Positions 1-12,927 of a stretch of DNA of 64,000 nt are shown one piece after another. The DNA lies in contig NC_052514.1 in assembly GCF_014356525.2 (NCBI RefSeq), forward strand, positions 5,702,443 through 5,766,442, read 5' to 3'. The stretch's first letter is position 1; the number at the start of each line of letters is the position of its first letter. A program made the position numbers and the translations under genes. Origin of the DNA: Nilaparvata lugens (lineage: Eukaryota > Arthropoda > Insecta > Hemiptera > Delphacidae). The notes beneath the pieces are model-generated. The model searched no databases. It saw only the letters and a program-made list of their open reading frames with translations, and had not been told where the DNA came from.

Positions 1-689
1 TTTTGCTTGTTGATATAATTTACATATTCTCATAAGTAAAGTAATTGGCTATTACACTTTCATGAGAAAGTAATCGGTTGTGTGAATTATTGGTAGTTTT
101 ACCGTATGTAAAGTGATTTGTTACTCCCATGCTCTCATAAATTTATAGACGAAATTCTCTCTTATGTTGAAGCAAATTGCCAACTACCCACTGTAGTAAA
201 CTAGATATGAAGTGGATTGAAATCGTAGATTATGGATTCAAACTACTGTTATCTAAACTACTCACTCTGAGTAATGAATTTTGATTTACTAAAGTGGATG
301 CATAGTTTTTTCATTTATTTAGAGAATTGTTAACCATTCGTTACGAGTAATATTTTCCAAATATAGTTTGACAAAGTGAATGGATCACACTATCTCTAAT
401 ATAGGACAAGTACGGTACTACTCACGATTGTTAATGATTTGATCTTTCAAAGATTATATATCAAATTTCTCCATTCAATTATTTTCTTTCCATTACAATT
501 CAATTATATAATAATGATTCAAATCATTCCCTAGGTAGCCTACTATTCCACACCTTAATCGATGAAAATAGTACATGATATTCCTAAAATTTGAATGAAA
601 TTGATACAATAAATATTTGTTTGAAGACTGTAACTCGTTTATTGAAAATGTGATGAACTAGTTAATCTCCAATCTCTACATTATAATTA

Positions 690-1115
690 TTATCAAACTG
701 TCATACATGACATCAAAACCTATTCAATTTTTGAAATATTATTTTGTGAATTGGAAATCTGGTCGCGGATTTAATTATAAAATATAATTGATAAAGCGAG
801 AAGATCTCCAATGTACAAAGATGAAACGTGTGTTTTATCACGTTTCGTGAAGGCAATATTATGGTTTTTAGCTCCATGCTATACAAACAAGAGTGAGTTG
901 ACTCTTTGGTCTGTGAATCAAGACTGCATGTGTTTTTCACATAAATAGATTTGAAATTTCTCTTTCGAAGCCCGTATACTTGAACCGTTTGTGAAGGGAG
1001 TTCTTCTCGCTTTATCAATTATATTTAATAAATAAATCCGCGACCAGATTTCCAATTCACAAAATAATGTTTCAAAAATTGAATAGGTTTTGATGTCATG
1101 TATGACAAAACAAAA
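690..1115. repeat. Foldback element
   Basis: Arms at about 701-812 and 998-1106 are near-perfect inverted copies (both contain CGCGACCAGATTTCCAATTC or its complement), separated by about 185 bp. No coding potential beyond the mirrored ORFs that the palindrome creates. Confidence 0.85.
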
Positions 1116-2440
1116 ATCCAAATTAAATGCTTTCAACCACCCCAAAAAATCTGGTACTCACTGCAAATATTGTCAACAGGGCAAACATCTCACAGGGAAT
1201 TCTATGAGCATTTAATTCGAATTTTGGTTTCATAATCGATATTCATCAGCATTCGAACAAATTAAATAGGAGTTGAAGGAATAGAATAATAAGGGAAAGA
1301 GCAAGCTTCTGTATATAAGGATAAGAAAGGGAATGAGAAGATGGTGAAAAGAGGTTTGAAAGTGAAAACAGATATCCAGAAAAAGAAAAGAGAATTAAGA
1401 GAAGAAACAGGAAAAAATCGATGAAAGATAAGGGCAACGAAAGAAGTTTGGAGATTCAAGAAAATGGAAGAAGATGAGTAAGATAAGATAAAAAATAAAC
1501 GATATTCTGTCAGGTCATGTGAGTGGATTTATTTGACAAATATATTACATTTTTCAACCTACCTATTTGGATCACAAACCAAGCATAAAATTCCACCTTG
1601 ATACCAGAAACAAAGCACTATTATCAAGCAAATTGTCCCAGACTGGAATAAGGCTTTTCCTGCCACATTCTCACTAATTAAAAGCGTTTACGTTATCTTT
1701 TCGTTAGGGGTCGAAATGCATGAAAAAGTCGTGATGTAATATTATATTTAAACTGCCAGCATTGGTTAAATGGCAAAAAGAATTCTGACAGGTTTATGTT
1801 GTGAACTAAGGACTCTTCAATTTTAACTGATATAATTGTTTTTTCGAGGCTTGACGACTCAAGTGACTGATTTTCTAATTCTAGAGTATTCAGTTCTGAC
1901 TGGTGATATTTTTATCCTTGAATCATCACTGATTTGTAATTGTAGACTTTACTTTTTGGTTCTGAAATTATTGTAATTTATGCTTCATTTATTTTTAATA
2001 TTATGTCGCTTGAGTTTTTATGCAGGTAAAATTAGGCTATTTTGATTAGATGCTACTGCTGTAATCAAACCCACAATGCTATTTTGTTTTGAATTTAATT
2101 GCTTTCTATTATCTATCATTTGATTTTATCCAATAATTTAATCGATTTATATTGTTGTATGATTTTTTATAAAATGACATTCCTATATAATTATATTATC
2201 TACGTCTCCAGTTGATTTCTAATGTATATTTCAATTGTTTCGTAAAATTTGTTGTAAACGAGAGAATTCATTGCTGATTTCTGATTACACAACTTTTATT
2301 AGAAAGCCTGGAGCTGATATTTGAATATATTGCGTATAATTGAATAAATATATAAATAAATTCACATTTGGATGTTCAAAAAAACACTGAAATTCGACGG
2401 ATTTATCATAGTTTTATTGAACTTATTTCATTTTTTCCAG
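1116..2440. other. Upstream region, no gene seen
   Basis: AT-rich, with a purine-rich stretch at 1290-1500. Bases 1140-1215 are a fragment of the dispersed MITE family that recurs at 10.5-11.2 and 16.2-16.5 kb. The promoter and any first non-coding exon of the neprilysin-like gene may lie here or further left; I could not pick out a TATA box or initiator with confidence. Confidence 0.5.
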
Positions 2441-2619
2441 GTGGACAAGAGCGACAACCTACCTTGAATAATGCATCATCATTTTTGAAACTACTGGAAT
2501 CGACAATAACATCCCCATGCATACCTAGCTCCAACTTCCATTCTTTGATTTTCGTTTGAAAAATAAAAAATTTTGAAAGATCTTCATGGCATCAATAGAG
2601 TTTGCACCCAATAAGCAAG
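2441..2619 (+). CDS. Neprilysin-like exon 1 (5' UTR plus start codon)
   Basis: The exon follows a pyrimidine-rich TTTTTTCCAG acceptor at 2431-2440, so an upstream non-coding exon probably exists. The start ATG is at 2586-2588 (G at +4), encoding MASIEFAPNKQ, then a phase-1 donor at 2620. An in-frame TGA at 2574-2576 just upstream fixes the start. Bases 2441-2585 are 5' UTR. Confidence 0.75.
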
Positions 2620-5600
2620 GTAGGCCAATGGTGTATTAGCCAGGAATCATCATCAATAATAATATCATTCATTGTTAATTGTTCATCTATAATATAAGAG
2701 AGAATATTATAATAGAGGAAAGAATTGGCATATACAAGTACGGGATAGGAAATTCACTAATGACGCATCATCACGTCTCAACTACTCAACTGATTAATAC
2801 TTGAAATTTTGCATATAGATTCTTAATTTACCGAGGATGGTTATATGGCGTCTTTTCAATCATTCAAGATCTCATTAAGTCAAGCTTCCAGTTTGTCAAG
2901 AATTTGATAAGACCCATTGCGAAGCACGGGCTACCAGCCAGTCAATAATAATTATATAACATTATATAACAAAGAAAAATTATATTACTCAATCAAATAT
3001 TGGTAAATACTACCTACGTCAAACAATAATTAGCTGTAAGTGAAAGTGAACTTCATTACAAATAATTGGAACTTATCAGCGACAATATAATTTCTCTTTG
3101 AAAATAAATTACTCCTCACAAAGTGTCTGAAATGTCGTGAAACTTGACAAGATGTGATAATTAGGTATTGCTTCAACAGTTTACAGGGATGTGATAAATG
3201 GTTGCAGAGTTCATTGACTCACTGTGCGCTTATCAATTATGAATATTATAATATTCATTAGAAAATAGAATGGGATATAGGTATCATATTATTGGGTATT
3301 ACATTATTACAAAGTATATATTTTATAAGTAGGATTGTTGAAATTGCAGTTATTTTAATTTTAATCTTATTATTGTCAACACAATTCACTGAGTTGAAAC
3401 TTAAGCTGCTTTTACACCAAATTTATCAACAAAATGTTTATTTTTCCGTCCTTATAGATTCTGTTAGATTACACGGAGCTTTTCAAACACATATGCACAT
3501 CATATGTGTATGATGCCACAGGCCTTTGTTTAATACCTACTATTACTTACCTACGATGTAGTGGTAGGTATTGCTTTGTTGCCTATGTAAGCTCTTTCCT
3601 ATCTGATACAAGAATTTTATACAAGAATAAAATTGTGATAGCTCAAGACTTTTATTGTTTAGTATAGTTCTATATTTTGTTGTTTGATTTTAGTAAGTAT
3701 ATTATATCGTTTCTTGAATTGTATAAACTTTATTGCTTAAGATTCTATGTAACTGCTTTGAATTGTATTCAGAAGGAAAAAATTAATTGAATTGAATTGA
3801 ATTGAATTGAATAATGAGTTATGTTCAATCTTATTATAAGGACGGAGAAATAAACATTTTGTTAATAACTTTGGTGTAAACGCTGCTTCACGTCCACTGT
3901 AAAGACACATCAATGTGTTTATTATTTTTACAAGAAAGCACTAACTGGGAGAGAAAAACTAAGGAAACCTCTGGTACCATTTCTCTCTCAGATTAGATAA
4001 AATTTTAAATGTACGAAACAGGGTTATGATAACACTTTTCTGAAATTTAGTAGCCTATAATTTGACAAATTCGTAGAAAATTGAAGATTCTCCAAACACA
4101 CTCTGATTTAATATTCTTTTCACATGAAATTAATTATTATTTTTATCGTTAGTTCTTGTTGGCTAAGATTATTTACCTGAAGTTTGCCAGTTGATTTTTT
4201 TAAAACACTTATGAAGTGAGAATGCACTTGCTATTGGTAGTGACAATGGTTTCGACCTGGTTTGGGTCATCATCAGACCCACAGTCTTTATTTTTATTTT
4301 TTTTATTTTTATTTTTTATATGTTTATTATTTATTTATCAGTCTGTCAGTCTGTCAGACTAGACTGTCTGACAGTCTGGTGATGTGGGTCATCATTGAGA
4401 CTGTCAGACACTGACCGTCACTACCAATAGTAAGTGCATTTTCACTTTATAAGTGTTTTTAAAAATTCTAGTTTTATTCCATTAGTGAAAAACTATTGAT
4501 ATGCAACATATTTTACCAGTTTTTTAAAATTGAAAATATTTTTCTAGGGCAACTGCCAACTTCAACCAGTTCTATATGGAGCACCACACAAAGTGAACAG
4601 CAGTTGGTAGAGGTCTCAACAAAGAAAGCATAGTGAGTATTGAAATTCAAATTGGAGGTTAAAAATTGAGTAAGTTTAAAATAAAAATCTCAATGCCCTT
4701 TTTGAATTATTTTATCACAACATGCAAGAACAAATTTCGTACTGAAATTTTTATTTTTCTTTATATATTATTTATATCACAAGTAGCCCTATACAGAAAA
4801 GAGATATTGAGTAAGTTAGTAGAGTAGAGAAAGTAGAGAGAACATCTAAGTTTTGTTTCACCTCATAAAGAGCATTTTTCTCACAATATTAAGCTCTGAA
4901 GAATTAGTTGATTCATGAAAATATTTGAAAAATGAGTTAATAGTAATTCAATATTGGACAGAAATTGGTGGATCCAAACAATGTTATACTTTTTTAATAA
5001 GATTGAATGAATTCCAAACGATTTCTCATTATTTTGCTCTTCCCACAATAAGCTCTAAATATTATTCTTTATTGATTCTTCAACACAAATGACAATGTAT
5101 AGCCAGGTCTTGCAAGACCCATTGCATACTACCACTACATTATAATGGAAACAAATGAGAAAATTAACGTATTCAGAACAGAGAATAAATATGTAGATGA
5201 GTAGATAACTTCTAGAAACAAAGAGTAGAACATATTTGTTATAGATACAGAATAGGAATGAGAATACACCTGAAATTCTATCAATACTAAATTGTTATTC
5301 AATTATAACAAATCAAACTTTAGTGATAATCATTCATAATAATCATATAACAAACCACTTTACTTTCGAAAATGGAGAATTTTCCCATCCGTAGACCTGC
5401 AATTAATTTGTGCCCAGCAAGATAAAATTCAATCTATATCTGAGCGCACACGGCACAAAATTAACTTTTCATGAATAATTGCCAACTGGACTTCTTGGAA
5501 AATCAGCTTTTTACTCACATAATCGTGGACGCAAGCCGTTTTGACAGTCTTAATTGGTCCCCCCATAAATTAACGTTAGCAGGCTACTCTATCAGGGAAA

Positions 5601-8600
5601 ATAATTGAAAAGATAATGTATTGAAAGCTTAACGAAGTGAAAAGTCACCAGTGATAAAGGAGGTGGTTGGAAGGAGGATGTGAAGTAGAAGAAAGTGGTG
5701 AAGGAGGAGGAGGTGGAGGAGGTGGAGGAAGAGGAGTAGGAGGAGAAGAAGAAGAAGGAGAAGGAGAAGGAGGAGGTGAGGCAGGAAGAAGAGGAGAAAA
5801 GACGAAGAGAAATAGAATAAATTGTAGATAAGGAAGAACGTTTGAATTTGAAGAAAAAAAGGAAAGAAATAGGTGAAATTCTAGTCAGCTTGTCATTTAA
5901 GCCCTTTTTATCAGTAAGGAACCACTGATAAAAATCAAGACATGTCAGTTCCAAAAAAGTTTTGCATAGTGTGTAGGCCTATTCAGTTTTCTTCACCGGA
6001 AAATCAGTTCCTCCAAAAATTCAGCGGTATTAGGACATGGATTGTGGTTCTAAGCGTTGTTCAACACTGATAATTTCCCCGTATTAATCCTTTCATTGAT
6101 TCTGTTTTGATGTAATTCTAACTTGATCTTATAGTGGTGTTGTGCATTAATGAATCAAAAATGTGATAATTTGAATGAAATGAGTGTTTTACGCTATGAT
6201 GACTCCTATTGAACATAGATCAGTGGTTATAGGAGTTACATTATCTACATCAAAAATGTTTTTCAGAGTGGCTCGTCTATCCTTTGGGAAATGCATGAGG
6301 AATTATTCCTGGTACAGTAAATAATCATTAAAATATATAGTTCTTGCGTTGATTTAATCTCCACAATTTTTGCTATTGAATGTTTAGCCTACTGTTGAGA
6401 TCTTAATATATTATAAGCTGCACACATTATACTGATTTTCTATGATATTATAATACAGGAAAAATTTGGCTTAGGAGATAGGAAATTCACGAATGATGCA
6501 TCATCAAGTCTGTACGACTGATTAACTCAAAATTTTGCACATAAATTCTTAATTTACCGAGGATGGTTATAGGCTTATTTCCAATTCAGTAGGTCAAGTT
6601 CTCAGTTTGTCAAGTTTTTTAATTAGACCCTTGCAGAGCACGGGTTACCTGATTGTGATAAATGGTTCAATATAATTGAATTTCATTGGACAAGCAAATA
6701 ACTAATTGAAATCTTCCTCATATTGAGCATATTATATTTCTTATTATTGCCAAATACATAATTCTGTTTTTTTAATTTTTCCAGTTTACAAAGGAGACCT
6801 ACCAGAAGAAGAATAGAATGTTCATTGACAGTCTCCATCATTCTCTTAGCAATAGTAGCTTCCATACTCATCTTTGTAACTGTATATTGTGAGTAATCCA
6901 ATTCCAATATTTCTTGATTTTTTGTGTAGTTGAGAAGTTGATATTGTGGTAATTATTCATATTGAATGAAAAAGACTAAGAAATTGTCAAAAAACCACTG
7001 ATTTATCTGATAAACTGTTTATCAGAGATTGACAATGGTGTAATAACCGAAACCGGTCTTTCTAATTATCAATAAATCAGTGGTTTTTTTGACAATTTCT
7101 TAGTCTTTTTCATTCAATATTTCTTGATTTCTCTCATGTTTTTTAAATGTAGGATTCATCCATTTTTTTTTTTTTTTGATAAATCCATAGCATGATTATT
7201 TTGTTCGAAATCCTAGTGTAGGCTTAAAATTGTGGTTAATGACATATACTAATAATTAATATTATTGTATAAAGATATCATAAGAAAACCTGATTTATCC
7301 TAATAAAACTCAGTTGAAAAAAACCATTGCATGTTTAAGTCGAATAATCAATATTGGTAGGAAAAATAAAGTTAAAAATAATTAGTGGCATGAAAAATTG
7401 AATAAATACGAATTTTATAAATACCAATGAAAAGTTCTAGGTATAGGTTTAAGCCTATCTATTCCTCCTTGAGGATCGAGTGTAATTTGAATTGAAATAA
7501 TATAACAGTATAGTAAATTGAATGGATAACATTATTCCAAGTGAATCAACTTATAAAATCATTAAAATATTTCATATTTCTACACATTTATTTACGATTC
7601 ACATTTCAACCAACTAAATTTCAAAATTATTTTCCAGATTTCAAACTCAAGGATCAAATTGGCAGTCTATGTCTAAGTGCCCAGTGCATACATTCAGGTA
7701 ATTATGAATTTTCATATTATATTTGAAACTTCACATTTGGAAATGAGCCCAAATAAATAATGTTGTATATTGTGTACTATATTTCACCATGGAGAAAATA
7801 TAGCATAAGGAAAATTATGTTATTGTTATTGAATATTCACACATGTTACGCAAATAAAGAGTCCTGGTTACCTACCTGATACCTTACCTTATAATACCTT
7901 ATACGTTATACCTTATACCTTGAGGTACCTATACCTGTTACCTTATACAGAGTCCTGTATAATATAAAGACATAGTATTTAATACTGTGTTAATGAACTA
8001 GTAAATATTAGAGACTGTGTTCTATAAAGTAATTAATCTCCATATCGACTATCTGAATACTTGTTAGTTGATTGAATTATTGCCTGTAGTAGAGTTGATT
8101 ATCTGTGTTTTAGCGTGTCAATTCTTTCATCTATTGATTTGTAGTACAATATAAAGTGCAATTATAACTTCAAGTGGTGTCAGCTCATTCTGTAGTTTAA
8201 TAACTCACTATTAGTTCTGTGAACATAAACCTCACGCAGTTTTCTCATCCACAAGTATCTGATGTCACCTGTTCTAGTTGGATCAGTTGAATCACAATTC
8301 ACAGTTGAATTATAATTTACTCTTGAAAACTGTTATTTTTTTCTCCAAGATCAAAAACTCACTTATATGTTAATAAACCCAGTTCACGTTTGAATTTGTA
8401 ACCCATATGATAATATTTATCCAGTTCCGTGATAAACTTTCCATCTGATAAAAATATTTCTCAACTATTTAAAAATTGATTATTTTCAATCAACAATATT
8501 ATAATTTCTTCAGCATTCAGATTATTTAATCATTTTTTAATTTATTTCCAATCACCTATTGAGTTTGCTTTACAAATGTGAGAATATTGATACTGATGGT

Positions 8601-11600
8601 CACGCATCATAAAAAATATTGAAATCCTACCTTATAGAAATAGACATGACCAGACATCTGTGTAATGCATGCAATGAATAATCCACTTGTCAGCTGATTG
8701 ATTATGAATAATTCTATAGTCTGATTGATCAAAGTGGATGATATATAGTAATATCAGATAGAGTATAGAGGAATTTCCTTTTCTTTTCATATTATCCTTG
8801 AAATGCAAAATTTCAATAAACCTTGTTCATACATCGATGCGGAGTTGAAAAAGGGATATTCCTGCCAAATCTCATCAAATTCTATCAACGCGTTTGGCCG
8901 TAATCGCGTTACATATACAGACTGACAAAAGAAGATCCGAGCTAAAACATAGACCTCACTAGAACAAGAACTAGTTTTGTAGAGAGAAAATCCGTAACAC
9001 TATGTTCTCTCTATGAGTTCACCTTATTCTGAATATGATATTTTCAAAGTTATATTATATGGTACGATAAATAAAACTTTCGAAGTAGTATTATTGCAAT
9101 AAATATAAGAAAATAAATCAGTTAGCACTCTATCTACTTCATTAGATTGATTCATCTTAAATTCATTAGATGCTTACAATTAATTAAATTGAAATTTTGA
9201 TTGCAGCTTCCAGTCTACTCTCATCAATGGACAAAAGCACACATCCCTGCGATGACTTCTTCCGATTTGTGTGTGGGAATTGGCATCAGGAGCATCCAAT
9301 TCCTCAGACCAGTGTCAACACAGACTGGTTCACCGAAAGAAGTGATCGTGCTATTTCTGCCATCACATGTAACTATTTATTCATTCATTCAAATCAAATC
9401 CATTTATTGCCAACGACAAGTATGAAACAAGTTCAGACCACGTCATAAAATTAGTGAAAAATTGGAAAGTCGCACATAACCTTTATTATTTGAAAAATTT
9501 ATTTCATAAAATTGGGATGAAAAGAAGTTTTTGGACTGTAGTCTGTTTCTTTGTCCTTAAGCTGATTGTAAATGATAAATAAATAAAAATCACAGAGTCA
9601 TTGTTATACATGTATCTACATAAGATCACAAATATCATCATAATATCTATAAATTATTCATTCACATTGAAAAAGCAGTTTCTAATAAGAAAATCTTCAA
9701 TTCTTAATTTAAAATCTCTCACAGACAAGTCTCTTATTTTCAATGGTAATTGGTACTCTTCTACTACCAAGCGGGGTAATTGGACTACCCCAACCACATT
9801 TTGTCTATTTTTTGTAGATAATGTTGAAGTATTCCATTGAAACGTTGAGTACTTGTTAAAAACATATCACTTTAGCTATTTTTTATCATAAAATCATTTC
9901 ATTCCTCTTATTTTTGAAATTATAAGCAGATTTATCCTGGGGGTAACTCTATTACCCCACTTGGTATTCCATGTCATGAAAATTTTTGGTATATTTCATG
10001 CATCATCGGAATACATCAGATATCAATTTAATGTTCTTATTTTTTTGCCAATCATGATTTATAATGATAACTTTGAATCTAAATTAACAAAATTGCTTCT
10101 CTATAACCATAATTTAATTATTTGACAACATTTCCCCTACAACAATATGATGGAATGCTCAATTTTGTTGTCCTGTCAGTTTTTGATTGAAAACATATTT
10201 TTCAACAAAATAAATTTATTTTTTAATTATATTAATAGCTTTAGTAATGCATTTGATCAATGAATTGACAGAAAAAGAATGATTACATAAAACAGAAATC
10301 TTGTTGGGGTAACCCAGTTACCTCACTTGGTATTTTGTGTATGTGAAAAACGTTGGTAGTACAAGGGTCAAAGAATCTAATTTCACAAGCCCTAAAACTC
10401 ACATGACTGGATTTCTACCGATAATATTCATTTCTCACGTTCAATCCACTTCTAGTATTGTGGGAATGAATTTCAGAATGACTAGAAAAGGATATAACAT
10501 TGGTTTCTACTCACAATAAACATTGAAATATAAAAATACAGGGTAAACACTTAATTCTAAGCTTGATGAAAAGAGGTTTGCAATGCGTAATCGAATTGCC
10601 ATCTAGCTGTTTACCCTGTTGTCAATATTTGCAGTAGCAGAAGTCTTCGGGGTGATTTACAACATTTTATTGGAATTTCCTTTAATAATAATTATTGCTT
10701 TTATAATATTTTTTCTAGATTTTCTCCAGAAAAATGACTCAGACTCAGAACCAGAAGCTGTCCATCAATCAAGGACTATGTACAGAGCGTGTCTTGATAC
10801 TGGTGAGTAAATTATAATAATATTCAGTAGCCTCATTATTAATAAGTTAACACAATTTTAGCAGGCTACTTGAATTTCCTTGTACAATAATTATTGAGAT
10901 ATTACCTTGTACTATTGAGGTACATCAACTGAACTACACTTCAGATTGAAATTACTTATATATTCCATTTATTCAAATGCTAATGAATTATTAATATCAT
11001 TATTGAACAAAAATCCAAATTAATTTTCTACTGGTAGCTGTTTACCCTGTTGTCAATATTTGCAGTTGCAGAAGTCTTCGGGGTAGATTACAGCATTCAA
11101 TTTGGATTTTCGTTTAATAATAATTAGTAATTCATTAGCATTTGAATAATTGCAATATCTCAGTAATTTCAATCTGGTGATTTACAACATTTAATTCGGA
11201 TTTTCGTTAAATAATAATTATGAACTATCTTGTCTGAACTATTATGAACTAATTATGAACTATCTTAAATTCTGAAATGAAATACAAAATTATATATTAT
11301 ATTTCATCTGTTAAGCTTTATGGTTCCATAAGCTAACCATGATATTACTTTGAGATTACTTTAATATTATAGACTGCTGAAGGTACAAAAAAATTTTGGG
11401 TAGGTACCCTATTTTTTCATTCAATTTTATAGTGTGGATTATCTAATGCTGAATGTTTTATTTTCTTTAACTTGTATGTAAATATGTTTGAATAGATTAT
11501 GCTTGTAAACTACAGCAGTAGAAAGTCAACTTTTTCTTTCTTGTATTGAGCCTATTGTTGTATTGCTCCTCCTTTAAACACGGACTTGTTCCATATTAGA

Positions 11601-12762
11601 GGGAGTAATTTTCAGGGAATATATTGTAAAATTTACTTTTCGCCACACTGCACAGAAAGAAGCTGTTTTCCAAGTTCTACTTAGATCTGAACGACCTTGT
11701 TCGCAGATGACTCTCGTCTGACGTCAGAAAAGGGTTTCTTTCCAGCCTAGACCGGAAAACATACTCTTTCTAGCCGCTAACATGGAAATCCGTAGTTAAT
11801 AAGTCATCCGCTAGATTGGGCAAGTGTCAACATTCTTCATCTGAAGTTGCAATTGTTTCAGTTCGAGTTTCGAATCGAACTAATTCAGCATTTGCTTTGC
11901 AACCATTTTTATTCAATTATTTATTGTTGATTAGCGCATTCCGAATTTTCAAAAATGCTTGAAGATGACATTGCCCGTGATATTCCAAGTGAAATTTTAA
12001 AAGAATCTGAAATCCTGACTGCAAATCTTCTACCACTAAAATCGAGAGATAGGTATGATAACTAAACGAGTATTCTTTAATTTGTCAGCAATACCTGTAG
12101 TGTGGCGAAAAATATTGTTCGCACCACGGGCAAAAATGTTTTTCCAGCTCTCAATCTTTTCTAGTCCTCGGCCTAAGGCCTTGGACTTGAAAACCGATTT
12201 GGAGCAGGAAAAATATAATTTTCTGCTCTAGGTGCGAAATATACTATTCTGGAAATAAATTGAATTTGAATTTGAATCTCCCTAAATCTCACTCAAGCAT
12301 GTAGCCTAATAAAACTTTCATCTCCTATGACATTCAATTTGCAATTTGAACAATAATTTTGGTCCTATGACATTTAATTTTAAAAGATATGGTTTCTATC
12401 AACAGAAACCCTAGAAGAACTGCAATTGCTTCTAGTTGTTGAATTTGCGCTGATAGTTTCTAATGCATATTTGTACATTTCATTCATATTACTGTTATAA
12501 GTTGTTATACTTCTGAATGATTGTTAAGTTACTTATTTGACTTTATGTTATGTATCTCATATTTATATTCATCTTGTTATTTTTGTATTCTTTTGAAATT
12601 GGTGTATACTGTTGGAAATGAATAAATAAATAAATATATAATAAACAAATAAATATAAATAAATAGATAATAAATAAATAAAAAAAATAAATGAATAAAT
12701 AAATAAATAAATAAATGAATAAATAATAAATAAATAAATAGATAAATAAATAAATATATAGA

Positions 12763-12794
<32 letters not shown>

Positions 12795-12812
12795 AAATAA
12801 ATAAATAAATAA

Positions 12813-12860
<48 letters not shown>

Positions 12861-12882
12861 AAATAAATAAATAAATAAATAA

Positions 12883-12927
<45 letters not shown>

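Noticed and set aside
713..1145. Two minus-strand ORFs of 75-101 codons
   Set aside because: They mirror each other across a palindrome and share peptide pieces; no domain.
6683..6907. Minus-strand ORF over exon 3
   Set aside because: Shadow of the signal-anchor exon.
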